NCBI GenBank assembly: GCA_028820505.1
Contig: JAPPIT010000172.1
Location: forward strand, 1-62,779
Reading direction: 5' to 3'
DNA length: 62,779 nucleotides
Source: Defluviicoccus sp.
GTDB lineage: Bacteria > Pseudomonadota > Alphaproteobacteria > MPNO01
In this document: piece after piece, positions 8,692 through 17,491 of the stretch
How positions within the stretch are numbered: the first letter of the stretch is position 1
Layout: each line of letters opens with the position of its first letter
Made by a program: the position numbers and the translations under genes
Notes under the pieces: model-generated
The model's database searches: none
What the model was told of the DNA's origin: nothing
What the model saw: only the letters and a program-made list of their open reading frames with translations

Positions 8692-9374
8692 CCTCGGTCG
8701 ACCTCTCGGCGAGCTCGGTGCGGGAGCTCAACGCGCGGCTGCACGCGCTCCCCGCCGATACCAACGAGACCGCATGGCGCATCGCCGAACCCAGGGGCGC
8801 GCACGCGGTCGCCGCGGGGCTCACGGTTCCCGTGTCGGTCGAGATCGACGGTCACGTCGGCTATTACTGCGGCGGCATGAACCAGGCCGCCAGCGTGACG
8901 ATCAACGGCCATTGCGGCACCGGCGTGGCCGAGAACATGATGTCGGGAACGATTCGGGTGCGCGGCAACGCCTCGCAATGCGCCGGCGCGTCGGGCCATG
9001 GCGGGCTCCTCGTGATCGAGGGCGACGCGGGTCCGCGCTGCGGCATCTCGATGAAGGGGGTCGACATCGTGGTCGGCGGATCGGTCGGCCACATGAGCGC
9101 GTTCATGGCGCAGTCCGGCACGCTGGCGGTGTGCGGCGATGCCGGCGAGGATCTCGGCGATTCGATCTACGAGGCGACGCTCTATGTCGGCGGCGGGGTC
9201 GGGCGCCTCGGTGCCGACTGCGTCGAGAAGGAAATGACGACCCGGCACCGGGAAATGCTGTCCGCGCTGCTCGAGCGCGCCGGTGTCGAGGCCGATTTGT
9301 CTACTTTCCGCCGTTTCGGATCGGCGCGCCGGCTCTATCATTTCCATGTCGACAACGCAGATGCCTATCGATGA
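8688..9374 (+). CDS. mgsB: N-methylglutamate synthase subunit B (GXGXG domain protein)
   Basis: 228 residues. The centre has the repeated turn pattern of the glutamate synthase alpha-subunit GXGXG beta-helix (VGYYCGGMNQAASVTINGHCG, then repeats such as GDAGPRCGISMKGVDIVVGG and GDAGEDLGDSIYEATLYVGG). Family members act as a structural subunit between the amidotransferase and the FMN-binding subunit. The ATG at 8688 overlaps the mgsA stop, and its own stop overlaps the mgsC start, both as ATGA, consistent with fixed stoichiometry in a three-subunit complex. Confidence 0.87.
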   Translation: MTSVDLSASSVRELNARLHALPADTNETAWRIAEPRGAHAVAAGLTVPVSVEIDGHVGYYCGGMNQAASVTINGHCGTGVAENMMSGTIRVRGNASQCAGASGHGGLLVIEGDAGPRCGISMKGVDIVVGGSVGHMSAFMAQSGTLAVCGDAGEDLGDSIYEATLYVGGGVGRLGADCVEKEMTTRHREMLSALLERAGVEADLSTFRRFGSARRLYHFHVDNADAYR

Positions 9375-10687
9375 GCGTCGACCGCCGCACGCTGCGCCCG
9401 TCCGCCACCTTTCCCGACCACGTGCTGGCCGAGATCCACCGCGCGGCCGACCGGGGCGTCTACGAGATCCGCGGATTCGGCACCAAGCGGCATCTGCCGG
9501 GCTTCGACGATCTGCTGTTTCTCGGCGCCTCGATGTCGCGCTACCCGCTGGAAGGCTATCGCGAGCGCTGCGACACCGATGTCGTGCTGGGCGACCGCTT
9601 CGCCTCCAGGCCGGTCGAGCTCGCGATTCCGATCACCGTCGCGGGGATGAGCTTCGGCGCGCTCGGCGCCAACGCCAAGGAGGCGATCGGGCGCGCCTGC
9701 ACCGCGATGGGAACCAGCTCGACCACCGGCGACGGCGGGATGACCGAGGAGGAACGCCGGTCCTCCAAGACCCTGGTCTACCAGGTGCTTCCCTCGCGCT
9801 ACGGCATGAACCCCGACGATCTGCGCCGGGCGGACGCGATCGAAATCGTCGTCGGCCAGGGCGCCAAGCCCGGCGGCGGCGGCATGCTGCTCGGCCAGAA
9901 GATCACCGAGCGGGTGGCCGGCATGCGCGACCTGCCGGTCGGCATCGACCAGCGCAGCGCCTGCCGCCATCCCGACTGGACGGGGCCCGACGACCTCGCG
10001 ATCAAGATCCGCGAGCTGCGCGAGATCACCGACTGGGAAAAGCCGGTCTACATCAAGATCGGCGCGTCCAGGCCGCAATACGACGTGCCGCTCGCGGTCA
10101 AGGCGGGGGCCGATGTCGTCGTCCTCGACGGCATGCAGGGCGGCACCGCCGCGACCCAGGACGTGTTCATCGAGCATGTCGGCATTCCGACGCTCCCCGC
10201 CGTCCGCCGGGCGGTCGAGGCGCTGCAGGAGCTCGACATGCACCGCAAGGTGCAGCTTGTCGTGTCGGGCGGCATAAGGACCGGCGCCGACGTCGCCAAG
10301 GCGCTGGCGCTCGGGGCGGACGCGGTGTCGATCGGCTCGGCGGCGATGGTCGCGCTCGGCTGCAACCGCCCGGTCCATGTCGAGGATTACCATGCCATCG
10401 GCACCGAGCCCGGCGCCTGCCACCACTGCCACACCGGCCGCTGCCCGGTCGGCGTGACCACCCAGGACGCCGACCTCGAGGCCCGCCTCGACCCCGAGCA
10501 GGGCGCACGCCGGCTGAGGAACTATCTCACCGTGATGGTGCTGGAGCTGCAGACCATCGCGCGGGCCAACGGCAAGAGCCACGTGCTCAACCTCGAGCCC
10601 GAGGATCTCGTCGCGCTGACCGTCGAGGCCGCGGCGATGGCGGGCGTGCCGCTCGCCGGGACCGACTGGATACCGGGCCGCGAATAG
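9371..10687 (+). CDS. mgsC: N-methylglutamate synthase subunit C (FMN-binding glutamate synthase-like)
   Basis: 438 residues. It matches the FMN-binding synthase domain of GltB: the PITVAGMSFGALGANAKEA stretch, GQGAKPGGGGML, GGTAATQDVF, VSGGIRTGADVAKALALGADAVSIG, and a Cys-rich CHHCHTGRCPVG segment that in GltB binds an iron-sulfur cluster. The FMN site of the complex should be here. It is coupled to mgsB by ATGA and followed 30 bases later by gmaS. Confidence 0.9.
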   Translation: MSVDRRTLRPSATFPDHVLAEIHRAADRGVYEIRGFGTKRHLPGFDDLLFLGASMSRYPLEGYRERCDTDVVLGDRFASRPVELAIPITVAGMSFGALGANAKEAIGRACTAMGTSSTTGDGGMTEEERRSSKTLVYQVLPSRYGMNPDDLRRADAIEIVVGQGAKPGGGGMLLGQKITERVAGMRDLPVGIDQRSACRHPDWTGPDDLAIKIRELREITDWEKPVYIKIGASRPQYDVPLAVKAGADVVVLDGMQGGTAATQDVFIEHVGIPTLPAVRRAVEALQELDMHRKVQLVVSGGIRTGADVAKALALGADAVSIGSAAMVALGCNRPVHVEDYHAIGTEPGACHHCHTGRCPVGVTTQDADLEARLDPEQGARRLRNYLTVMVLELQTIARANGKSHVLNLEPEDLVALTVEAAAMAGVPLAGTDWIPGRE

Positions 10688-10717
10688 CGGAACCGCGCCG
10701 GAAAGAGGGGAAATGAC

Positions 10718-12022
10718 ATGACCGTCGATCTCGCCAGGGTGGCCGAGGACAAGGGGATTCGCTACTTCCTGATCAGCTTCGTCGACCTGTTCGGCGTGCT
10801 CAGATCGAAGCTGGTGCCGGCCCGCGCGATCGCCGAGATGCAGGCCGACGGCGCCGGCTTCGCCGGCTTCGCCGCCTGGCTCGACATGACGCCGGCCGAT
10901 CCCGACATGTTCGCGATCCCCGACCCCGACAGCCTGATCCAGCTTCCCTGGAACCGCGAGGTCGGCTGGCTCGCCTCCGATCTCTGGATGAACGGCGCGC
11001 CGGTCGAGGCCTCGCCCCGAATCGTGCTGAAGCGCCAGATCGAGCGCGCCGAAGCCGCCGGCTACCGCATGAAGACCGGGGTCGAGTGCGAGTATTTCCT
11101 GCTGGCGCCGGACGAGGTCGCGGTGTCGGATTCGCGCGACATCCAGGAGAAGCCCTGCTACGACCAGGCCGCGCTGATGCGCCGCTTCGACGTGATCGGC
11201 GAGATCTGCGACGCGATGATCGAGCTCGGCTGGAACCCGTACCAGAACGACCACGAGGACGCGAACGGCCAGTTCGAGATGAACTGGGAATACGACGACT
11301 GCCTGATCACCGCCGACCGCCACGCGTTCTTCAAGTTCATGGTCAAGACGGTCGCCGAGCGCCACGGCTACCGCGCAACCTTCATGCCGAAGCCGTTCCC
11401 CAACCTGACGGGCAACGGCTGCCACACCCACGTCTCGCTGTGGGACGGCGGCGGGACCAACCTGTTCCACGACGGGAACGGCGAGTTGGGGCTGTCGGCG
11501 CTCGCCTACCGCTTCCTCGGCGGCATCGTCCACTCGGCGGACGCGATGTGCGCGCTGTTCAACCCGACGGTCAACAGCTACAAGCGGATCGACGCCACGG
11601 TGACGCTCTCGGGCGCCACCTGGTCGCCCAACGCGATCAGCTATTCCGGCAACAACCGCACCCACATGATCCGCATCCCCGACGCGGGACGGTTCGAGCT
11701 GCGGCTGATGGACGGGGCGGCCAACCCCTATCTGGCGCAGGCGGGGGTGCTCGCCGCCGGCCTCGACGGCATCGAGAACGAACGCGACCCGGGCAAGCGC
11801 CTCGACATCAACATGTATACCGAGGGCGACCGGCTGCGCCGCATCCGCCGCCTGCCGCTCAACCTGCTCGACGCGCTCCGCCTGTTCGACAGGAACAAGG
11901 TGGCCCGCGCGGCGTTCGGCGACGAATTCGTGGACAGCTACGTCAAGCTCAAGCTGGACGAATGGCGGAGCTACGCCACCACGCTCTCGCAATGGGAGTT
12001 CGACCACACGCTCGACGCCTAG
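10718..12022 (+). CDS. gmaS: Gamma-glutamylmethylamide synthetase (glutamine synthetase type III-like)
   Basis: 434 residues of the glutamine synthetase fold: GVECEYFLL (metal-binding Glu residues), NDHEDANGQFEMNW, the ATP/ammonium region NGCHTHVSLWD and RIPDAGRFELRLMDGAANPYL. The short length and sequence class are those of the type III-like/GmaS group rather than housekeeping GlnA. GmaS ligates methylamine to glutamate using ATP. Position between mgsABC and the mgd genes is the main reason for the specific call. A clear AGAGGGG ribosome site precedes the ATG. Cytoplasmic. Confidence 0.88.
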   Translation: MTVDLARVAEDKGIRYFLISFVDLFGVLRSKLVPARAIAEMQADGAGFAGFAAWLDMTPADPDMFAIPDPDSLIQLPWNREVGWLASDLWMNGAPVEASPRIVLKRQIERAEAAGYRMKTGVECEYFLLAPDEVAVSDSRDIQEKPCYDQAALMRRFDVIGEICDAMIELGWNPYQNDHEDANGQFEMNWEYDDCLITADRHAFFKFMVKTVAERHGYRATFMPKPFPNLTGNGCHTHVSLWDGGGTNLFHDGNGELGLSALAYRFLGGIVHSADAMCALFNPTVNSYKRIDATVTLSGATWSPNAISYSGNNRTHMIRIPDAGRFELRLMDGAANPYLAQAGVLAAGLDGIENERDPGKRLDINMYTEGDRLRRIRRLPLNLLDALRLFDRNKVARAAFGDEFVDSYVKLKLDEWRSYATTLSQWEFDHTLDA

Positions 12023-12024
12023 GC

Positions 12025-12143
12025 CGTGCCCGTTTCAGATAGAAGCGCCTTTACCCCTGTCTCCTCACCGTCATGGTCGGCGAAGGCCGACCATGACGGA
12101 AGAGAACGGAAGAAGCGGCTTCAACTAATACAGACGCGCTCTA
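12025..12143. repeat. Interspersed repeat family A, full unit inside the methylamine operon
   Basis: The palindromic core 12068-12099 has perfect 14-bp arms around a GAAG loop. The flanks (CGTTTCAGATAGAAGCGCCTTTACCCC and GAAGAGAACGGAAGAAGCGG blocks) match the unit at 37811-37984 in the same orientation. It lies between gmaS and mgdA, so it may attenuate transcription or stabilise the upstream half of the mRNA. Confidence 0.85.
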
Positions 12144-12174
12144 GGCCCCGCCGGCGCGGGGAGCGGGCAGGGCG

Positions 12175-13416
12175 ATGCCGCTCGGGCTGATCCGGCACGG
12201 GTTCCGGGGCGGGCGCCGGCCGCGCCGCGCGCTGCCGCCCGCGGTCGGGCTCCGGCCGCGCTACGACGTGGCGATCATCGGCGCCGGCGGGCACGGCCTC
12301 GCCGCCGCCTACTACCTCGCGAAGGACCACGGCATCGCCGACGTCGCGGTGCTCGACAAGGGCTGGCTCGGCGGCGGCAACACCGCTCGCAATACCACGA
12401 TAATCCGCTCCAACTACCTGACGCCCGAGGGAGTGCGGTTCTACGACGAATCGATCCGCCTGTTCCGCGGTCTCTCCGGCGAGCTCGACTTCAACATCCT
12501 CTATTCCGAGCGCGGGCACCTGACCCTCGCCCATACCGACGCCGCGCTGCGGACGATGCGCTGGCGGGCGGAGGTCAACAAGCATCTCGGCGTCGAGTCG
12601 GAGATGGTCGGCCTGGACGGGCTGGCGCGGCTTTGCCCGCATCTCAACCTCGGCCGGGACGTGCGGTTTCCCATCCTCGGCGCGCTCCATCACAAGCCGG
12701 GCGCCATCGCGCGCCACGACGCCGTCGCCTGGGGCTACGCGATCGCCGCGGCGCGGCGCGGCGTCGAGATCCACCAGAACACCGAAGTGACCGGCATCCT
12801 GACCGAGAAGGGCCGCGTCACCGGGGTCGAGACCAGCCGGGGGCGGATCGCCTGCGGCAAGGTGCTGCAAGCCGTCGCGGGGTCGAGTTCGCTGCTGGCC
12901 ACCATGGCGGGGTTCCGCCTGCCGATCCATACGGTGCCGCTCCAGGCCTGCGTCACCGAACCGCTCAAGCCCTTCCTCGACCCGATCGTGGTTTCCGGGA
13001 GCCTGCACGTCTACGTGTCCCAATCCGCTCGCGGCGAGCTGGTGATGGGCGGCCCGACCGATCCTTACGCGCTTTACGCGCAGCGCCCGACGCTCGAATG
13101 GAAGGAGGGGCTCGCCGCGCCGATGCTGGCGCTCTTCCCCTTCCTCGCCGAGGTCAGGGTGCTCCGCCAGTGGGCGGGGCTCGCCGACATGACGCCCGAT
13201 TTCAGCCCGATCATGGGGCTGACGCCGGTCGAGAACTACTACATCGACGCGGGCTGGGGGACCTGGGGCTTCAAGGCGACGCCGGTCTGCGGCAAGCGCA
13301 TGGCGGAGACGGTGGCGATCGGCAAGCCGCCGGCGCCGATCGAGCCCTTCGCCCTCGACCGCTTCGCCGCCTTCCGCCAACTCGGCGAGCGCGGCGCCGC
13401 CTCGGTCGGGCATTGA
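12175..13416 (+). CDS. mgdA: N-methylglutamate dehydrogenase subunit A (sarcosine oxidase beta-like)
   Basis: 413 residues. An N-terminal extension of about 30 residues precedes the FAD motif VAIIGAGGHGLAAAYYLA, followed by LGGGNTARNTTIIRSNYL, the segment that in heterotetrameric sarcosine oxidase holds the covalent-flavin and active-site region. The C-terminus has GWGTWGFKATPVCGKRMAE. In the methylamine pathway this subunit oxidises N-methylglutamate to glutamate plus a C1 unit. The family also contains SoxB; the mgs/gmaS neighbours decide the call. It follows the repeat by 31 bases and precedes mgdB by nine. Confidence 0.87.
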   Translation: MPLGLIRHGFRGGRRPRRALPPAVGLRPRYDVAIIGAGGHGLAAAYYLAKDHGIADVAVLDKGWLGGGNTARNTTIIRSNYLTPEGVRFYDESIRLFRGLSGELDFNILYSERGHLTLAHTDAALRTMRWRAEVNKHLGVESEMVGLDGLARLCPHLNLGRDVRFPILGALHHKPGAIARHDAVAWGYAIAAARRGVEIHQNTEVTGILTEKGRVTGVETSRGRIACGKVLQAVAGSSSLLATMAGFRLPIHTVPLQACVTEPLKPFLDPIVVSGSLHVYVSQSARGELVMGGPTDPYALYAQRPTLEWKEGLAAPMLALFPFLAEVRVLRQWAGLADMTPDFSPIMGLTPVENYYIDAGWGTWGFKATPVCGKRMAETVAIGKPPAPIEPFALDRFAAFRQLGERGAASVGH

Positions 13417-13425
13417 GGCGGCGCG

Positions 13426-13698
13426 ATGAAGATCCTGCACTGCCCGCTCAACGGCCCACGCAACATCTCCGAGTTCGTCTGCGGCGGCGAGGTCGTCGAG
13501 ATGCCCGACCCCGGAGCCGCGACGGACGCCGACTGGTCGGACTACGTGTTCGGCCACGAGAACGCGCGCGGCACGGTGCGCGAATGGTGGTTCCACGTGC
13601 CGACCGCCTACTGGTTCATCGCCGAGCGCGATACCGGCACGGATGAAATACTGAGAACATATCCCGCGTCCGAAATCTTCGGGCGGGTGCCGCCATGA
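13426..13698 (+). CDS. mgdB: N-methylglutamate dehydrogenase subunit B (sarcosine oxidase delta-like)
   Basis: 90 residues, the usual SoxD size. It begins MKILHCPLNGPRNISEFVCGG and carries EWWFHVPTAYWFIAERDTGTDEIL. Sarcosine oxidase delta binds zinc through a CPxC pair plus a downstream His and Cys. Here only the first Cys of the pair remains (CPLN), and the GC of the later HxxGC is TA, so a classical zinc site is not evident. This may be normal for the N-methylglutamate dehydrogenase branch. The stop overlaps the mgdC start (ATGA). Confidence 0.85.
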   Translation: MKILHCPLNGPRNISEFVCGGEVVEMPDPGAATDADWSDYVFGHENARGTVREWWFHVPTAYWFIAERDTGTDEILRTYPASEIFGRVPP

Positions 13699-16607
13699 CC
13701 GGCGAATACCGCCTGCCGCCCTCGTCTGGGGAGCGCGTCGACCGCTCGCGCAGCGTCCGCTTTACCTTCGAGGGACGGGAGTTCGAGGGCTTCGCTGGCG
13801 ATACCGTCGCGAGCGCGCTGGCGGCCAACGGCGTCTCGACCCTGTCGCGTTCCTTCAAGTACCGCCGCCCGCGCGGCATCTTTTCGCTGGCGGACAGGGA
13901 CACCAATGCGCTGGTGCAGCTCCCCGGCGAGCCCAACGTGCCGGCGGCCGTCCGCGAAATCGAGGACGGGATGGAGGTTCTCGGGCAGAACTACGCCGGC
14001 AGCCTGGAGCGCGACCGGGGCGCCTGGATCGGCCTGTTCTCCCGGTTTCTTCCCGTCGGGTTCTATTACAAGGCGTTCTACCGCCCGTCCGGCGCGTGGC
14101 AGCGCTGGGAGCCGGTGTTCCGGGCCCGCGCGGGTCTCGGCGCGGTCGATCCCGCCGCCCGGCCCGCTCGGTTCGACAAGAAATACGGCTACCACGACGC
14201 GGTCGTCGTCGGCGCGGGGCCGGCCGGGCTCGCCGCCGCCGCCGCTGCCGCCGCCGCCGGGGCGGACGTGCTGCTGGTCGACGATCAGCCCGCTCCCGGC
14301 GGAACGCTCACCCATGCCCGGTTCGGCGTCGACCGCGCGCCGCAGGAGGAACGGCTTCGCGCCCTCGTCGCGGCGGTCGAGGAGGCGCCGAACGTCGAGA
14401 TCGCGACCGGCGCCGTCTGCGAGGGATGGTTCGCCGACGACTGGCTCGCGGTCGTCCAGGGCCGGCGCCTGCACAAGGTACGCGCGAAGAGAACGATCGT
14501 GGCGACCGGCGCGATGGAGCAGCCCGTCGTGTTCCGCAACAACGACCTGCCCGGGATCGTGTTGCCCTCGGCGGCGCAACGCCTGATCCGGCATTACGGA
14601 GTCCGGCCCGGCAACCGGGCGGTCGTCGTCACCGCGGGCCGGGACGGATATGCCGCGGCGCTCGATCTGCTCGACGCCGGCGTCGATGTCGCCGCGATCG
14701 TCGATCTGCGACAGCACCCCGATCCTTCGCCCGAAGCCTCGGCGGTCGCCGAGCGACGGGTCAGGATCATCGCCGGGCACACGCCCTCGGAAGCCCGCGG
14801 GCACGGACGCACCGGCCGCGTGCGCGCACTCAAGGTCTCGCCGATCGCCGGCACCGGGCGTTTCGGCACGGGCGGCGAGACGATCGCCTGCGACCTGGTG
14901 TGCATGAGCGCTGGCACCATGCCCGCGGCCCAGATCGCCTGCCACGCCGGCGCCCGGCTGGTCTACGACCGGACGACGTCCGGCCTCCGCGTCGACCGCG
15001 TGCCCCACGGCATTCTCGTCGCGGGCGCGGCCAACGGCCGTCACGGGCTCGAACCCACGATCGCCGACGGCCGCCGCGCGGGCCGGGCGGCCGCGGCGGC
15101 GCTCGGCCTGGAGGCGGAAGACGCGCCGGCGGCCCCCGCCGGTCCCGGCCGGGTCCGCAACCATGCCTGGCCGATCTTTCCCCACCGCAGGGGCAAGGAG
15201 TTCGTCGACTTCGACGAGGATCTGACGGTCCGCGACCTCACCGATGCCGTCGACGAGGGGTATGACGATATCGAGCTCGTGAAGCGCTATTCCACCGTCG
15301 GCATGGGTCCGTCGCAGGGCCGCCATTCGGCGACCAACGCGCTCCGTATCGCCTCCGGCGCCGGAGGCGGCGACCGCGCCGAAATCGGCACGACGACCGT
15401 CCGCCCGCCGGTCAGCGGCGAGAAGCTCGGCGTCCTGGCGGGGCGCAGCTTCGAGCCCGTCCGGCTCACGCCGATGCACCGCCGCCACGTCGAGGCCGGC
15501 GCGCGGACGCTGGTCGCGGGCGACTGGCTGCGCCCTGCCTTCTACGGTCCCGAGACCGAACGCGATCGGCTGATCGAGGAAGAGGCGGCGCATGTCCGGG
15601 CTGCGGTGGGGCTGATCGACGTCTCGACCCTCGGCGGGATCGAGATCCGAGGCCCGGACGCGGCGGCGTTCCTGGAGCGGATGTACACCTTCGCCTATCG
15701 CCGCCAGCCGGTCGGTCGGCTGCGCTACGTGCTGATGTGCGACGCGGCCGGGACGATCGTCGACGACGGCGTCGCCTGCCGCCTCGGTGAGGAGCATTTC
15801 TACGTCACCGCCACCACCGGCGGGGCGGATCGCGTCCACCGCGAGATGCTGTGGCACAACGCCCAGTGGCGGCTCGACGTCGATATCGCCAACGTCACCG
15901 CCGCCTGGTGCGGGGCGAACGTCGCGGGTCCCCTTTCGCGGGAGACGCTGGGCAGGATCGCGCCGGAAATCGATCTGTCCACCGAGGCCTTCCCGTATCT
16001 CGGCGTTCGCGAGGGTCGGGTCGCGGATATTCCCGCCCGCCTGCTCCGGGTCGGCTTCGTCGGCGAGCTGGGATACGAGATCCACGTCCCCGCCGGGTTC
16101 GGCGAGGCGCTGTGGGACCGGCTGATGGAGGCGGGCGCGGCGGACGGGATCCGGCCCTTCGGGGTCGAGGCCCAGCGCCTGCTGCGGCTGGAGAAGGGCC
16201 ACATCATCGTCGGGCAGGATACCGACGGGCTGACCACCCCGATGGAGGCCGGCATGGAATGGGCGGTGAGGCGCGGCAAGCCGTTCTTCGTCGGGGGAAG
16301 GGCGCTCGACGTCCACGACAAGACCCCCCTCGCCCGGAAGCTCGCGGGCTTCGTGCTGAGCGATGCCGACGCCGCGCCGCCCGAAGAATGTTGCCTGGTC
16401 ATCCGCGACGGGGAGATCGCCGGGCGCGTGACCTCGGCGATGCGGTCGCCCCATCTCGGCCGGGTCGTCGGCCTCGCCTTCCTGCTGCCCGGCGATGCCG
16501 AGCCGGGCGACCGCTTCGAGATCAGGAGGTCCGACGGCGGGGCGGTTTCGGCCGAGGTCGCCCCGCTGCCCTTCTACGATCCCGACAACGCGCGCCAGGA
16601 GGCCTGA
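13695..16607 (+). CDS. mgdC: N-methylglutamate dehydrogenase subunit C (sarcosine oxidase alpha-like)
   Basis: 970 residues, a full-length SoxA-like chain. An N-terminal 2Fe-2S-ferredoxin-like fold segment (VRFTFEGREFEGFAGDTVASAL, RPRGIFS) precedes a pyridine-nucleotide binding domain (VVVGAGPAGLAAAAAAAAAG, about residues 171-190) and a C-terminal aminomethyltransferase (GcvT-like) domain from about residue 590, including IEIRGPDAAAFLERMYT and GYEIHVPAG. The last domain normally passes the released C1 group to tetrahydrofolate. It overlaps mgdB by ATGA and mgdD by TGATG. Confidence 0.9.
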   Translation: MTGEYRLPPSSGERVDRSRSVRFTFEGREFEGFAGDTVASALAANGVSTLSRSFKYRRPRGIFSLADRDTNALVQLPGEPNVPAAVREIEDGMEVLGQNYAGSLERDRGAWIGLFSRFLPVGFYYKAFYRPSGAWQRWEPVFRARAGLGAVDPAARPARFDKKYGYHDAVVVGAGPAGLAAAAAAAAAGADVLLVDDQPAPGGTLTHARFGVDRAPQEERLRALVAAVEEAPNVEIATGAVCEGWFADDWLAVVQGRRLHKVRAKRTIVATGAMEQPVVFRNNDLPGIVLPSAAQRLIRHYGVRPGNRAVVVTAGRDGYAAALDLLDAGVDVAAIVDLRQHPDPSPEASAVAERRVRIIAGHTPSEARGHGRTGRVRALKVSPIAGTGRFGTGGETIACDLVCMSAGTMPAAQIACHAGARLVYDRTTSGLRVDRVPHGILVAGAANGRHGLEPTIADGRRAGRAAAAALGLEAEDAPAAPAGPGRVRNHAWPIFPHRRGKEFVDFDEDLTVRDLTDAVDEGYDDIELVKRYSTVGMGPSQGRHSATNALRIASGAGGGDRAEIGTTTVRPPVSGEKLGVLAGRSFEPVRLTPMHRRHVEAGARTLVAGDWLRPAFYGPETERDRLIEEEAAHVRAAVGLIDVSTLGGIEIRGPDAAAFLERMYTFAYRRQPVGRLRYVLMCDAAGTIVDDGVACRLGEEHFYVTATTGGADRVHREMLWHNAQWRLDVDIANVTAAWCGANVAGPLSRETLGRIAPEIDLSTEAFPYLGVREGRVADIPARLLRVGFVGELGYEIHVPAGFGEALWDRLMEAGAADGIRPFGVEAQRLLRLEKGHIIVGQDTDGLTTPMEAGMEWAVRRGKPFFVGGRALDVHDKTPLARKLAGFVLSDADAAPPEECCLVIRDGEIAGRVTSAMRSPHLGRVVGLAFLLPGDAEPGDRFEIRRSDGGAVSAEVAPLPFYDPDNARQEA

Positions 16608-17323
16608 TGGCGGAGCCCGCCTCATACGCCCGGCGCAGCTTCGTATACCGCGAGCTCGCGGCCTGCGGCGCCCGGTTCGGCGGGGTCGCCGGCGCCGCCG
16701 TCGCGCTCGACTTTGGGGAGCCCGGGACCGAGCGGCAATCCCTCGCGAGGCTCGGCCTGTGCGATCTCTCGCCGCTGCCCCGCGTCGGCTTCAAGGGCCC
16801 CGCCGCGCTCGACTGGCTGCGCGCTAGGCGGGTCCTCGGGCTCGACCGGGACAATCGGGCCGATATGCAAAGAGGGGGCGCGCTCGCCGCCCGGCTGGCG
16901 CCCACCGAAGCGCTGATCCTAGGCAACCTGACGGGCCGGGGCAATCTCTGCGGCCGGCTCGAAACGGCGCTCGACGCCGACCCCGAACCCGGCTGCTACA
17001 AGGTGTTGCGCCGCGACGGAAGCTTTCATTTCCTGCTCGGCGGAATGCACGCGGCGGAAACCATGGCGACGCTCTGCGGGGTCGATCTCCGCGCGCGCGC
17101 CTTCCCCGCGGGCAGCATCGCCCAGACCTCGGTCGCGCGCATGTCCATGATCGTCATCGCCGTTTCGCTCGGCGAGATCCCCGCCTTCCACCTGCTCGGC
17201 GACAGCGCATCGGCCGCCTATGCCTGGGGCGTGCTGGTCGACGCGATGACCGGGTTCGACGGCAAGCCGGTCGGCCTCGACGCGGTACGCGATGCGCTCG
17301 GCAACGGAGCCGGTCCGGGTTAG
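16607..17323 (+). CDS. mgdD: N-methylglutamate dehydrogenase subunit D (sarcosine oxidase gamma-like)
   Basis: 238 residues. The start MAEPASYARRSFVYRELAACGARFGGV, the RLGLCDLSPLPRVGFKGP segment and the C-terminal QTSVARMSMIVIAVSL match the SoxG/MgdD family, a GcvT-like fold subunit that packs against the alpha chain. The ATG at 16607 overlaps the mgdC stop (TGATG). A far longer upstream open frame exists but lies inside mgdC. It is the last gene of the operon; a 30-bp perfect inverted repeat follows. Confidence 0.85.
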   Translation: MAEPASYARRSFVYRELAACGARFGGVAGAAVALDFGEPGTERQSLARLGLCDLSPLPRVGFKGPAALDWLRARRVLGLDRDNRADMQRGGALAARLAPTEALILGNLTGRGNLCGRLETALDADPEPGCYKVLRRDGSFHFLLGGMHAAETMATLCGVDLRARAFPAGSIAQTSVARMSMIVIAVSLGEIPAFHLLGDSASAAYAWGVLVDAMTGFDGKPVGLDAVRDALGNGAGPG

Positions 17324-17357
17324 CGGGACGCGCTCGCGCTCAGTCCCGCGCCCTAAC

Positions 17358-17443
17358 GTCACCCCGGACTTGTTCCGGGGTCCAGGGAAGCCCGGCGAGG
17401 GCGGCGCCTGTGGCCCTGGACCCCGGAACAAGTCCGGGGTGAC
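17358..17443. repeat. Inverted repeat family B, perfect 30-bp arms; possible bidirectional terminator
   Basis: Arms 17358-17387 and 17414-17443 are exact reverse complements; each arm is itself palindromic (ACCCCGGACTTGTTCCGGGGT). It sits between the convergent ends of mgdD and the LLM oxidoreductase gene, where a strong hairpin could end both transcripts. Confidence 0.85.
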
Positions 17444-17491
17444 AGCTTCAGTTTTCCGGACGGTGGAGGCTTTCGCGCGATGCGCTCGGCG

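Noticed and set aside
7783-17323. Glutamate synthase plus sarcosine oxidase genes
   Set aside because: Each part alone fits those names, but the order with a GmaS-class ligase matches the N-methylglutamate pathway better, and MgdB lacks the sarcosine oxidase zinc motif.
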